Positions 32,429-41,320 are shown, counted from the stretch's first letter. The stretch is 42,346 nt of DNA from Bacteroidales bacterium (GCA_016291135.1 JAEFAE010000021.1:1-42346); one strand, 5' to 3'. Notes: generated from the letters alone by a model not told the origin. Translations and numbers: made by a program.

Positions 32429-35104
32429 ATGGAAAACGAAGCCTATCATGTGATTCCCATCAAAGGCATGTTTGAGAATTGGTTTCTCGACTATGCCTCC
32501 TACGTCATTTTGGAACGTGCGGTGCCGGCCATCGAAGACGGCTTGAAGCCCGTGCAGCGTCGTATCCTTCATTCCATGAATGAGCTGGATGACGGTCGCT
32601 ACAACAAGGTGGCCAACATTGTGGGAAACACCATGAAATACCACCCCCATGGGGATGCCTCCATCGGGGATGCCTTGGTGCAAATGGCCCAGAAAGACCT
32701 GCTGATCGACACCCAGGGAAACTTCGGCAATGTGCTCACCGGCGACGATGCCGCTGCACCCCGTTATATCGAGGCCCGGCTTTCGAAATTCGCCAAAGAG
32801 GTGGTTTTCAACAAGAAGACCACCGACTGGAGCCCTTCCTACGACGGCCGCAACCAGGAGCCGGTATCGTTGCCGGTCAAGTTCCCCTTGTTGCTGGCAC
32901 AAGGCACGGAGGGCATTGCGGTGGGCTTGGCTTCCAAGTTCCTGCCGCATAACTTCAATGAGTTGATCGACGCCTCTGTGGCCTATCTCCGCGACGAGCC
33001 ATTCACCTTGTATCCGGATTTCCCCACAGGCGGGTTGATGGATGTGACCAACTACAACGACGGGTTGCGAGGCGGTCGTATCAAGGTGCGGGCGCGGATC
33101 GTTCAGGAAGACAAGAAGACCTTGGTGATCAAGGAGATCCCATATGGAACGACCACGGGTAGCGTGATCGAGAGCATCGTCAAGGAGAATGACAAGGGGA
33201 AGATCAAGATCAAGAAGATCGATGACAACACCGCCGAGAATTGTGAAATCGTGATCTATCTCAACCCCGGTGTGTCGCCCGACCAGACCATCGACGCCTT
33301 GTATGCCTTCACCCAGTGTGAGGTGTCCATCTCGCCCAATGCCTGCGTGATCGTCAACGAGCGGCCTGTGTTCATGGGGGTCAGCGAGATCCTGAAACGC
33401 TGCACTGACCGCACCATGGAACTTCTCAGCTGGGAGTTGCGCATCCTGCTCGACGAACTGGAATCGGATTGGCATTGGATTTCCCTCGAAAAGATCTTCT
33501 TCGAGAAGGGCATCTACAAGGAGTTGGAAAAGAAAGACTACGACACCTGGGAAGACCAGGTGACCGGCATCGAGCGTCGCTTTGATCCCTATCGCAAGCG
33601 GCTGAAACGGGAGATCACCCGTGACGACGTGCTGAAGCTGTGCGAAAAGCCGGTGCGCAAGATCTCCAAGTTCGACCTCAAGAAGGCCGACGAACAGCTG
33701 GCCGACATCGAAGCCAAGATGGAGGAGGCCCGTTACAACCTCGACCATATCGTCGACTATACCGTCAACTATTTCCTGCACATCAAGGAGAAATATGGCG
33801 AGGGGAGGGATCGCAAGACGGAGATCCGCAACTTCGACAACATCTCCGCCGTGGCGGTGGCGGCCAACAACGAGAAGCTGTACCTGAACGCCTCCGAAGG
33901 GTTCGTCTGCACGTCCGAAGGCTTGAAACGGGAGAAGAACAAGGAACTCTATGCGTTTGTGTCGGATTGTTCCGACCTGGACGACATCATCGTCTTCCAC
34001 GAAAACGGCACCTATATGGTGACCAAGCTGCAGTCGAAGCTCTTTGTCGGCGCCAACGTCATCCATGCGGCGGTGTTCCGAAAGAACGACGACCGCACTA
34101 CCTACAATGCGGTCTATCGCGACGGCAAGCCGGGCAATCCTTTCTATGTCAAGCGTTTCGCCGTGACCAGCATCACCCGTGACAAGGAGTACGACCTGAC
34201 CCAGGGGAAGGCGGATTCCAAGGTGGTGTATTTCACTGCGAATCCCAATGGGGAGGCCGAGGTCATCAAGGTGCAACTGCGTCCCGCGCCGAAGCTTAAG
34301 AAAGGCACCTTCGACTATGACTTCGCCCAACTGGCGGTCAAGGGGCGTGCGGCGCGGGGTAACCTGCTCACCAAGTATGCCATCAAGACGGTGTACAAGC
34401 ACGACGACGGCGTCTCCACGTTGACGGCACGCGAGCTCTGGTACGACGACACGGTGCGGCGGCTGAACGCCGATAAGCGTGGCCAATACCTGGGCGCCTT
34501 CGAAGGCGACGACCGGATCCTGCAGCTGTTCTCCAACGGCGAGTTCAAGGTGACCGGCTACGACCTCTCCACCCATTTCGACGACGACATGGTGGCGCTT
34601 CGCAAGTTCGATCCGGACGACATCTTCTCGGTGGTGTACATCGAGGGCGAGACCCAAAAGATGTACCTGAAGCGTTTCTGCATCGAGAAAGACGTCAAGC
34701 TGAACACCCGCTGCTCGTTTATCGGAGAACATGAGGCGGCCAAGTACCTCTCCTGCAGCACCGATGTGATGCCCCGGTTGCTGTTGAGCTATCAGGTCAG
34801 CGATGCGGGCAACAGCTTCCCCGACGACGAGATCAATGTGGAGGAATTCATCGCCATCAAGAGCTATAAGGCCAAGGGCAAGCGCCTCTCGAACCGCGAG
34901 ATTGAGCGTTTTGAGTGGCTGGAGCCTTTTGAGCCCGAGGAACCGGAAGTGCCAACGGCCCCCGAGGAGCCTGTGGAGCCTGAAATGCCGGAGGAGCCCA
35001 TGGCTCCTGAAGTGCCGGAGGTGCCGGAAGAACCGGTGGCGCCCACTCCGCCTGCATCTTCCGAAAAACACGGGGGAGAACCTATTCAAATGGAATTGTT
35101 TTAG
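32429..35104 (+). CDS. parC: DNA topoisomerase IV subunit A
   Basis: Breaks and rejoins DNA to decatenate chromosomes, working with ParE. 891 residues. The cleavage tyrosine is Tyr113 in AAPRYIEARLS; the winged-helix block has DGLKPVQRRILHSMNE and KYHPHGDASIGDALVQMAQ; the coiled coil and DEVFxxK-like region lies near 330-480; the C-terminal half (about 480-820) is a beta-pinwheel. The wording of the N-terminal block (MFENWFLDYASYVILERAVPAIEDGLKPVQRR) fits ParC of Bacteroidota rather than GyrA. The final 60 residues are an unusual Pro/Glu/Val/Ala-rich tail (about 831-876). parE is not adjacent here. A lipoprotein gene begins 2 bp after its stop. Confidence 0.94.
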   Translation: MENEAYHVIPIKGMFENWFLDYASYVILERAVPAIEDGLKPVQRRILHSMNELDDGRYNKVANIVGNTMKYHPHGDASIGDALVQMAQKDLLIDTQGNFGNVLTGDDAAAPRYIEARLSKFAKEVVFNKKTTDWSPSYDGRNQEPVSLPVKFPLLLAQGTEGIAVGLASKFLPHNFNELIDASVAYLRDEPFTLYPDFPTGGLMDVTNYNDGLRGGRIKVRARIVQEDKKTLVIKEIPYGTTTGSVIESIVKENDKGKIKIKKIDDNTAENCEIVIYLNPGVSPDQTIDALYAFTQCEVSISPNACVIVNERPVFMGVSEILKRCTDRTMELLSWELRILLDELESDWHWISLEKIFFEKGIYKELEKKDYDTWEDQVTGIERRFDPYRKRLKREITRDDVLKLCEKPVRKISKFDLKKADEQLADIEAKMEEARYNLDHIVDYTVNYFLHIKEKYGEGRDRKTEIRNFDNISAVAVAANNEKLYLNASEGFVCTSEGLKREKNKELYAFVSDCSDLDDIIVFHENGTYMVTKLQSKLFVGANVIHAAVFRKNDDRTTYNAVYRDGKPGNPFYVKRFAVTSITRDKEYDLTQGKADSKVVYFTANPNGEAEVIKVQLRPAPKLKKGTFDYDFAQLAVKGRAARGNLLTKYAIKTVYKHDDGVSTLTARELWYDDTVRRLNADKRGQYLGAFEGDDRILQLFSNGEFKVTGYDLSTHFDDDMVALRKFDPDDIFSVVYIEGETQKMYLKRFCIEKDVKLNTRCSFIGEHEAAKYLSCSTDVMPRLLLSYQVSDAGNSFPDDEINVEEFIAIKSYKAKGKRLSNREIERFEWLEPFEPEEPEVPTAPEEPVEPEMPEEPMAPEVPEVPEEPVAPTPPASSEKHGGEPIQMELF

Positions 35105-35106
35105 CT

Positions 35107-35883
35107 ATGAAAATCAAAGGTATCATCTTGGGAATCCTGGCGGCGATGCTGCTTTCGGGCTGTGGTCCGGAGGTGTATCTCGCCAAACAGTTTGTCCAAC
35201 CTTCAAAGCCATATCGGGCTGCCGTGTATTTTCCTGAAGAGGCTCAGGTAACCTTGATCCAGAATGACGAAGGAGAATATACAAAAGTATTGGATTCTTT
35301 GAATCAAGACGCGTTTTTGGACATCGTCTATGCCGCCTATGCCGAGGAGCTGGGCCGGTATGGGGTGGAGGTGTATGTGCCCGAGGATCCGGATTCCATC
35401 GAGGTGGACTCCACGGATTGGCTGTTGATGCTTTCCAAGATGGAGATCCAAGGCCTGTTCACGCCTTACGTGGACCAACTCTTCGACTTGATCGACACCT
35501 ACGAATACACCTTTGCGCTGAATACGGTCAATGTGGCCTCGTGGTTCGACGTCAACGACGGACAATGGCGTCCCACCTTGTTCTACGAACACAACCTGCG
35601 CGATGACTTCCGTTCGCGGGTTTCCCGTAGCAGGGAGAACGGCACCCAGTACCATTACGACATCAAGACCCTCACCATCGAGGATGTGTACAACTATGCC
35701 GTGTTTCTGGGACGCACCTATGCCGACTATACCTTCAACTATATGATGAACCGGTACATCCTTCGGGAGATGGCCCATAAGAATGCCTATCCCCGGTTCA
35801 AGCTGCGCTGGGATCCCACGGAGAAAACGTTTTCCTTCCAGGAGGAGGAAGAGGGGTTCATGGAACTGGAAGCAGAAGAATGA
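35107..35883 (+). CDS. Putative lipoprotein of unknown function
   Basis: 258 residues with a clear lipobox (AMLLSGCG, Cys at about 19) and then a soluble, Tyr/Asp-rich envelope domain. Recognisable segments: AAVYFPEEAQVTLIQND, a helical DAFLDIVYAAYAEELGRYGVEVYVP, and EDVYNYAVFLGRTYADYTFNYMMNRYI near the end; a short acidic C-terminus. I do not recognise a named family. Its ATG is 2 bp after the parC stop, so it is almost certainly translated from the parC transcript. It converges with cdaA 20 bp away without a visible terminator. Confidence 0.8.
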   Translation: MKIKGIILGILAAMLLSGCGPEVYLAKQFVQPSKPYRAAVYFPEEAQVTLIQNDEGEYTKVLDSLNQDAFLDIVYAAYAEELGRYGVEVYVPEDPDSIEVDSTDWLLMLSKMEIQGLFTPYVDQLFDLIDTYEYTFALNTVNVASWFDVNDGQWRPTLFYEHNLRDDFRSRVSRSRENGTQYHYDIKTLTIEDVYNYAVFLGRTYADYTFNYMMNRYILREMAHKNAYPRFKLRWDPTEKTFSFQEEEEGFMELEAEE

Positions 35884-35903
35884 AAAACCAAAGGAGCGCG
35901 GGG

Positions 35904-36677
35904 TCAACCGACAAGCTCCTTGCCCAACACTTCTTTCATGGTATCGGCGTTGAGGGTGGTGATGCTGCCGGCCTTGACGAGGCTGATGGCGCCCGTCTCC
36001 TCTGAGACGACGAGCACGATGCAGTCGTTGTTTTCGGAAACGCCTACGGCGGCGCGGTGACGCAGCCCGTAGTGCCCCGGGATCTCGCTGTTGTTGGTGA
36101 CGGGGAGGATGCAGCGGGCGGCGACGATCCGGTTGTTGGTGATGACCATGGCGCCGTCGTGCAAGGGGCTGTTCTTGAAAAAGATGTTCTCGATGAGCGG
36201 CTTGCTGAGCTGGGCGTCGATGCTGACGCCGGTCAGTACGATGTCGGCCAGGGCGTTTTGTCGGGTGAGGACGATGAGGGCGCCTTGCTTGATGTTCGAC
36301 ATGGCGACACAGGCCTGGCACAGCGTGTCGAGGTCGACGGAAACGCCTTGCTGCTTGCGCCGGAAGAACTTGAAGGTGCGGATGTTGCCGTTTTTGGTCT
36401 GTGTTCCGATCGTGAACAGGAAACGGCGTATTTCGGGCTGGAAGATGACGATGAGGGCGATGAAGCCGACGTTTACGAAAGCCCCCAAGATGGTGGAGAG
36501 CAGCTCCATCTGCAAGGCGTTGACCAGCTGCCAAACCAAGAAGATGGCCACGATGCCGATGAAGATGCTGATGGCGCCTGTGCCTTTCAGCAGCCGAAAC
36601 AGGGTGTAGAACAGGGCGGCGACCAAAACGATGTCGATGATGTCGACAATCCTAATCTGAATGAATAGATCGATCAT
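35904..36677 (-). CDS. cdaA: Diadenylate cyclase CdaA
   Basis: Makes c-di-AMP from two ATP. 257 residues. The N-terminus has three transmembrane helices (about 10-28, 35-52, 58-80), as in CdaA/YbbP. The DAC domain shows the two signature motifs: DGA at 174-176 in SPLHDGAMVITN and RHR at 206-208 in HYGLRHRAAVGVSE. Its start is 3 bp after the folP stop, so it is the second gene of a folP-cdaA operon, a pairing common in Bacteroidota. No CdaR-like regulator or c-di-AMP phosphodiesterase is in the window. Confidence 0.95.
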   Translation of the reverse strand: MIDLFIQIRIVDIIDIVLVAALFYTLFRLLKGTGAISIFIGIVAIFLVWQLVNALQMELLSTILGAFVNVGFIALIVIFQPEIRRFLFTIGTQTKNGNIRTFKFFRRKQQGVSVDLDTLCQACVAMSNIKQGALIVLTRQNALADIVLTGVSIDAQLSKPLIENIFFKNSPLHDGAMVITNNRIVAARCILPVTNNSEIPGHYGLRHRAAVGVSENNDCIVLVVSEETGAISLVKAGSITTLNADTMKEVLGKELVG

Positions 36678-36680
36678 GGC

Positions 36681-37496
36681 TTATTCCGATGGATGCGCAA
36701 AATTAAACGTTTTTTTCAAATCCACGGCGTTTTTGACGTTGTGGACCCTCAAATAGTCTGCCCCATGCAGCATGGCAATCGTGTTGAGGAGGGTGGTGCC
36801 GTTCTCCAGGTCGGCCTCGGGACCCAGCAGTTTGCGGATCATCGACTTCCGTGAGATGCCGATGAGGATGGGGTATTCGTGGTAACGGTAGCGCTCCAGA
36901 TGGGAGAGCAGGGCGTAGTTGGCCTCCAGGCTTTTCCCGAAACCGATGCCGGGGTCGAGGATGATCTGTTGGTCGCCATACGATTCCAGCACCTCGCATT
37001 GCTGTTTGAAGAAGTCCAGCACGGTCTGGTGGATGTCGCCGCCCAGGCTGTATTGGTGCATGGTTTCCGGGGTGCCCACGCAGTGCATCAGCACGTATGG
37101 AATATGATGTTGGCCGATGTAAGGAAGCATGTCGGGGTCGAACAGGCCGCCCGAAATGTCGTTGATGAGGTCGGCGCCCTCAAAGATACAGGCCTCGGCC
37201 ACGTTTTTCCGGAAGGTGTCGATGGAAAACACGACGTTCGGAAACCGCAGCCGAAGCGCCCTCAGCACGGGGATCACCCGTTCCAATTCCTCCTGCTCGG
37301 TGGCGATGGCGTTGTTGGGTCGGGTGGAGCAGCCTCCGATGTCGATGAGGTCGGCGCCCTGTTCCAGTAGTTCCTCGCAGTGTTGAAGCGCCTTGTCCAC
37401 GCTGTTGTAGCGGCCTCCGTCCGAAAAGGAGTCGGGGGTCACGTTGAGGATGCCCATGATGGCAGGGGTGGGGTCGTATGGCCTTGCGTTTTCCAT
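36681..37496 (-). CDS. folP: Dihydropteroate synthase
   Basis: Condenses p-aminobenzoate with dihydropterin diphosphate in folate synthesis; target of sulfonamides. 271 residues, normal. Signatures: IMGILNVTPDSFSDGG near the N-terminus, DLIDIGGCSTRP, FSIDTFRKNVA, LINDISGG, PYVLMHC, ILDPGIGFGKS and LIGISRKSMI, all in the usual TIM-barrel order. The loop 2 motif has Cys where many have Gln or Glu (GGCSTRP). It starts the operon with cdaA from a minus-strand TATCTTTG (37517-37524) placed back to back with the promoter of the DUF1599 gene. Confidence 0.96.
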   Translation of the reverse strand: MENARPYDPTPAIMGILNVTPDSFSDGGRYNSVDKALQHCEELLEQGADLIDIGGCSTRPNNAIATEQEELERVIPVLRALRLRFPNVVFSIDTFRKNVAEACIFEGADLINDISGGLFDPDMLPYIGQHHIPYVLMHCVGTPETMHQYSLGGDIHQTVLDFFKQQCEVLESYGDQQIILDPGIGFGKSLEANYALLSHLERYRYHEYPILIGISRKSMIRKLLGPEADLENGTTLLNTIAMLHGADYLRVHNVKNAVDLKKTFNFAHPSE

Positions 37497-37516
37497 TCCA
37501 GCGTGCTTTTATCATG

Positions 37517-37524
37517 CAAAGATA
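37517..37524 (-). promoter_or_regulatory. -7 element of folP-cdaA
   Basis: Minus-strand TATCTTTG, 21 bp before the folP ATG; divergent from the plus-strand -7 element 23 bp away, so the two upstream regions overlap. Confidence 0.65.
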
Positions 37525-37547
37525 CACTTTATTATCAAAATGATTCT

Positions 37548-37555
37548 TATCTTTG
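37548..37555 (+). promoter_or_regulatory. -7 element of the DUF1599 operon
   Basis: TATCTTTG, 21 bp before the ATG at 37577. No TTG or TTTG lies at the usual upstream distance. Confidence 0.65.
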
Positions 37556-37576
37556 CTTCGTAATACGTGAAAGATC

Positions 37577-38146
37577 ATGAACAACCCCAAAACTGAACAG
37601 GAATTCCATGCAGTGTTGGCCCAGTGCCGTGCGCTGTTTATCGATAAAATGAAGGACTACGGTCCGGCTTGGCGTATCTTGCGAACCCCTTCCATCACAG
37701 ACCAGATCTTTATCAAGGCCAATCGCATCCGTACCTTGCAGACCGCTTCGGAACACCTGGTCGACGAGGGGGTTGAGCCGGAGTTCATCGGCATCGTCAA
37801 CTATGCCGCCATGGGAATCATCCAATTGCAGCTGGGCGTGGTAGACCAACCCGATCTCAGCTCGCCGCAGGCGGCCGAGCATTACGACCGGGTGACCCGT
37901 GAGGCTTACGAACTCATGACCCGAAAGAACCATGACTACGACGAGGCGTGGCGCAGCATGCGCATCAGTTCGATCACCGACCTTATCCTGATGAAGGTGC
38001 TCCGCACGAAGTCCATCGAGGACAACGGCGGCAAGACCCTCGTTTCGGAAGGCCTCGACGCCAACTATTACGACATGATCAACTACGCGGTGTTTGCGCT
38101 GATCCTGTTGGCAGAGCAGAAGGAGGGGATCCATGGGGAACGCTAA
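37577..38146 (+). CDS. DUF1599-domain protein
   Basis: 189 residues built of two related halves, each with K-x-x-DYGPAWR-x-x-R or NHDYDEAWRSMR followed by SITDQIFIKANRI or SITDLILMKVLRT. This is the DUF1599 family (nucleotide-modification-associated domain 1), soluble and mostly helical; its biochemical role is not established in core metabolism. It heads a tightly packed unit with the BT_3928-family gene, whose start lies 14 bp inside its end, and an ABC permease. Known from related genomes: the DUF1599, BT_3928-type and tpiA genes tend to cluster with folP and cdaA, as they do here. Confidence 0.88.
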   Translation: MNNPKTEQEFHAVLAQCRALFIDKMKDYGPAWRILRTPSITDQIFIKANRIRTLQTASEHLVDEGVEPEFIGIVNYAAMGIIQLQLGVVDQPDLSSPQAAEHYDRVTREAYELMTRKNHDYDEAWRSMRISSITDLILMKVLRTKSIEDNGGKTLVSEGLDANYYDMINYAVFALILLAEQKEGIHGER

Positions 38147-39383
38147 ACCGTGGTTGGGTTGGCTCAGCGTCGCCGTGGCCTTGGCCACGGCGGTAGGCAT
38201 CTTCTATGTCCCGGACTACCGATGGTGGTTCCTGACGGCCTTGTTGCTCAACATCGCCTTGGCGGTGGTGTCCGGATGGCCGCGCCGTTCCGTCCCTGCC
38301 AAACAGGGCTTGCTGACGGTCTGTCGGCTCTTGGTGGGTGGCCTGTTCATCTTCAGCAGCTTCACCAAGGGGGTCGATCCTCTCGGCACGAAATACAAGA
38401 TGCTGGACTACTTTGCCGCCTATCACATCGAGTGGCTGGGCGGTCTGGCCATGGTATTGGCCGTGTTGATGATCCTCGCGGAGTTCCTGGTAGGCATCTG
38501 CCTGGTGACCAACGTTTGCCCCCATCTCGCCGTCATCGGCGCCACCGGACTGATGCTGTTCTTTACGACGACCACCCTTTTCGACGCCCTTTACAATGTG
38601 GTGCCCGACTGCGGTTGTTTTGGCACGGCGGTGAAGATGACCAATTGGCAAACCTTCTACAAGAATTTGGTGATCGACGCCGTGCTCTTGCCGCTGATCT
38701 TGAATTTCAAGGCCTTGAAGAACCGGCTCACCTGGCGTGGACAGCTGCTGATCGGACTGGTGTATGCGGCCCTGTTCGCCGGCTTCGAGCTCTATAACTA
38801 CCGTCACCTGCCCGTGATCGACTTCATGAACTGGAAGGTGGGCAAACAGATGAATGCCCAGCCGGAACAGGAGCAGCAAATCTTTTTGACGTTCCGGAAC
38901 AAGGAGACCGGACAGACCCAGGAGTACCTCTCGCCGAACTATCCGTGGAGCGACTCTGTTTGGATGCGCCAGTGGGAGTTTGTGGACCAGCGAGTGGAGG
39001 GTGGCGCCGAGTATCTGGGTTTCACGGCCTTGGACCAGGACGGCGACGACGTCACCGATATGATCCTCTCGACGGAAAAGCTGATGATGTTCACCTCGCA
39101 CGACATGACGGGCATCACCGCTCGTGAATGGGAACGGATCGGGACCTTGACGGAGGAAGCCTTGCAAAAGGGCTACTATGTGGTGTGGGTGACCGCCTCG
39201 TCGCAGGAAACCGTGGAAGCGTTGCAGGAACGTTATCCTTTTGTGGAGGAGGTCTATTATGGCGATGAATTGGAAATCAAGACGATCGTGCGTTTCAATC
39301 CCGGACTGATCCTGCTCGACGAGGGCCTGGTGGTGGACAAGTGGAGCGCAATTGACTTCGACAGGGTATGGGCGCATATATAA
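38133..39383 (+). CDS. BT_3928-family DoxX-like membrane protein
   Basis: 416 residues. The N-terminal half (about 8-215) holds six or seven transmembrane helices of DoxX/MauE type, including RLLVGGLFIFSSFTKGVDPLGTKYKMLDYF and a C-x-C motif (VPDCGCFGTAVKMTNW) that suggests redox or thiol chemistry. The C-terminal half (about 235-416) is soluble, with a thioredoxin-like ordering of strands (EYLGFTALDQDGDDVTDMIL; YYVVWVTASSQETVEALQERYPFVEEVYYGDE). Its start overlaps the DUF1599 gene by 14 bp and its end overlaps the permease by 16 bp. The function is unknown; a membrane thiol or quinone oxidoreductase is an inference. Confidence 0.87.
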   Translation: MGNAKPWLGWLSVAVALATAVGIFYVPDYRWWFLTALLLNIALAVVSGWPRRSVPAKQGLLTVCRLLVGGLFIFSSFTKGVDPLGTKYKMLDYFAAYHIEWLGGLAMVLAVLMILAEFLVGICLVTNVCPHLAVIGATGLMLFFTTTTLFDALYNVVPDCGCFGTAVKMTNWQTFYKNLVIDAVLLPLILNFKALKNRLTWRGQLLIGLVYAALFAGFELYNYRHLPVIDFMNWKVGKQMNAQPEQEQQIFLTFRNKETGQTQEYLSPNYPWSDSVWMRQWEFVDQRVEGGAEYLGFTALDQDGDDVTDMILSTEKLMMFTSHDMTGITAREWERIGTLTEEALQKGYYVVWVTASSQETVEALQERYPFVEEVYYGDELEIKTIVRFNPGLILLDEGLVVDKWSAIDFDRVWAHI

Positions 39384-40435
39384 TCCGAAAGCTGTTGTAT
39401 GGACTCGCGGTGCTCTGGGGTGTCGCGACCTTGGTGTTTTTCCTGTTCAACATCCTGCCGGGCGATCCTGCCCAGATGATGCTCGGCCAGCGTGCCGACC
39501 AAGCCTCGGTGGATGCGATCCGTGAGGAGCTGGGACTCAACCAGTCGTTGGGCAAACAATATGTCGATTACCTGAACGATCTGGTGCCGGTGTCGTTCTA
39601 TGATGTGTCGGAAGGGGAGAAGAAGCTGGAACGGGTGGCCCCCTACGCCCGTCTCGCCACCTTGGGCTCGACGGCCGTGGTATTGAAGGCCCCCTATCTC
39701 AGGATGTCCTATCAAAGCAAGCGTAAGGTGTCGTCGATTTTGGGCGAGGCCTTCCCCAATACCTTGCTGCTGGCGGCGGTATCCATCTCGATCGCCTTCA
39801 TCTTGGGGCTGGTCATCGGCATCCTGACTGCCATCCTGAACACCAACTTCCTGAACAAGCTGACCCTCTTCATCACGACCATCGGCATGTCGTTGCCTTC
39901 GTTTTTCGCCGCCATCCTGATGGCGTGGATCTTCGGCTTCCTGCTGGAGCACGTCACGGGGTTGAGCATGACGGGGAGCCTCTATACGGTGGATGAATAC
40001 GGCCGAGGAGCGTATCTCACCTTGTCGAACCTGATCTTGCCCGCCTTGACGTTGGGCATGCGGCCTTTGGCGGTGGTGGTGGAACTGACGCGCACCTCGT
40101 TGCTGGAGGCCCTCTCGATGGACTATGTGCGTACGGCGCGCGCCAAGGGCTTGCGTCCTTGGCGGGTCATCTGCGTGCATGCGTTGCGCAATGCGCTGAA
40201 CCCTGTCGTGACCGCCATCTCGGGATGGTTCGCCTCGTTGTTGGCCGGCGCCGTCTTTGTGGAGTATGTGTTCGACTGGAAGGGCATTGGCGTGGTCGTG
40301 GTCGATGCCTTGGAGAAATACGACTTCCCGGTGATTATGGGCGCGGTGCTGCTGATTGCCGTCATGTTGATCCTCGTCAACCTGGTGGTCGACATCCTCT
40401 ACGGGATCATCGATCCCCGGGTTCGGATCAGTTAA
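39368..40435 (+). CDS. Orphan DppB/OppB-type ABC transporter permease
   Basis: 355 residues. N-terminal helix IIRKLLYGLAVLWGVATLVFFLFNILPGDPAQMMLGQ is the hallmark of dipeptide/oligopeptide permease B subunits; five further helices follow, with the EAA coupling loop EALSMDYVRTARAKGLRPWRVI before them and RN-containing ALRNALNPVVTAISG after. A long periplasmic loop (about 70-120) sits between helices 1 and 2. No ATPase, partner permease or binding protein is near, so it must assemble with subunits encoded elsewhere or act alone. The start at 39368 overlaps the previous gene by 16 bp, showing tight coupling. Confidence 0.9.
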   Translation: MGAYIIRKLLYGLAVLWGVATLVFFLFNILPGDPAQMMLGQRADQASVDAIREELGLNQSLGKQYVDYLNDLVPVSFYDVSEGEKKLERVAPYARLATLGSTAVVLKAPYLRMSYQSKRKVSSILGEAFPNTLLLAAVSISIAFILGLVIGILTAILNTNFLNKLTLFITTIGMSLPSFFAAILMAWIFGFLLEHVTGLSMTGSLYTVDEYGRGAYLTLSNLILPALTLGMRPLAVVVELTRTSLLEALSMDYVRTARAKGLRPWRVICVHALRNALNPVVTAISGWFASLLAGAVFVEYVFDWKGIGVVVVDALEKYDFPVIMGAVLLIAVMLILVNLVVDILYGIIDPRVRIS

Positions 40436-40453
40436 TGGTTATTGGTTTTTCCC

Positions 40454-40533
40454 GCAAACAGGGTGACCCTCAACGGCACGGCATAACCCCTTCAGGGTTA
40501 CGCAAGTTGCCTTTTGAGGGTCACCCTGTTTGC
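40454..40533. repeat. 80-bp element with perfect 20-bp inverted arms and an inner hairpin
   Basis: GCAAACAGGGTGACCCTCAA (40454-40473) is the exact reverse complement of 40514-40533. Inside, GGCA (40475-40478) can pair with TGCC (40508-40511), and TAACCC (40484-40489) with GGGTTA (40495-40500), giving one long cruciform-like hairpin. It lies between convergent genes but has no T-run on either strand, so it is not a standard terminator; it looks like a small palindromic or MITE-like element. Confidence 0.8.
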
Positions 40534-40545
40534 TGGAGCCCTAAA

Positions 40546-41298
40546 TCAATTGATCATCCAGGCAACCCCGAAGCCTACGTTGAAATAGTCTTTCAATTGC
40601 TGGAAATCCAGGTCCACCTCGATGTCGAGCTGTACACGGGGCGAGGGCATATAGTATAGCCCGAGTTCGGTCAGGTATTGGTTCCCTTCGGGATGCAGGT
40701 AGTTGTACGTCTCCACAAAAGTGCCGAGCTGGTCGGTGATGTCAAAGCCCAGACAAAGGGCAAGGAAGGTGGTGGGGGTGGCCGTCTCGCCGTCCCATTC
40801 CAGGCCTGCGTTGTAGCATACATAGAACCAGTCGTTTACAGGGTTCTCGAAAATCAGATATAGGGAAGGAGCGGGTTGCGAAGGGAGCAGTTCCTCCGAT
40901 CCGAGACGGGCGGATTGGAGCTGGGCCAACAGACCCACGGAGGGCAGCCATCCATCGCCCTCGTAGCATTTGATCTTGGCACCGAGGGTGAGCGGTGTCA
41001 TGCCTGCCGACTTGGTAAGGGAGGCCGTTTCTTCATGGAACTGCCAGTCAGTGCCCACCCGAAGCTCCACGTTCTCGAAGAGCCCGTACCGGACGATGGT
41101 GCTGGGGAGGTAGGCCGTGCGTTGCTCCGGATCGCGTTCCAGACTGAAACCGTTTTCCCAAGAGATCTTATGCAAGGGAAGCACGTCGGTGCCCCAGGTG
41201 TATCCAGGGCGGTCGGCAGGGAAGAAGACGTCTTCTTCCTGGGCGAGGCAACCGCCGGCCATCATTCCCAATAGGAGGAGTAGGATGCTTTTTTTCAT
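40546..41298 (-). CDS. Putative outer-membrane beta-barrel protein (phenol MetA-like transporter family)
   Basis: 250 residues with a signal sequence (about 1-20, MMAGGCLAQ; the Cys could also be a lipobox). Alternating strands follow: WGTDVLPLHKISWENGFSLERD, YGLFENVELRVGTDWQF, MTPLTLGAKIKCYEGDG, LPSVGLLAQLQS, ending VGFGVAWMIN. This pattern fits the 'transporter / MetA pathway of phenol degradation' barrel family by eye, and no transport substrate can be named. It faces the permease gene across the inverted-repeat element and shares a divergent promoter region with tpiA. It interrupts what is often a contiguous BT_3928-to-tpiA order. Confidence 0.78.
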   Translation of the reverse strand: MKKSILLLLLGMMAGGCLAQEEDVFFPADRPGYTWGTDVLPLHKISWENGFSLERDPEQRTAYLPSTIVRYGLFENVELRVGTDWQFHEETASLTKSAGMTPLTLGAKIKCYEGDGWLPSVGLLAQLQSARLGSEELLPSQPAPSLYLIFENPVNDWFYVCYNAGLEWDGETATPTTFLALCLGFDITDQLGTFVETYNYLHPEGNQYLTELGLYYMPSPRVQLDIEVDLDFQQLKDYFNVGFGVAWMIN

Positions 41299-41320
41299 TG
41301 TTGAATCGTAATTATAAAGG

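Noticed and set aside
40454..40533. Inverted repeat as a plain Rho-independent terminator
   Set aside because: No T-run follows the stem on either strand and the structure is much longer than the other terminators in the window; kept instead as a repeat element.
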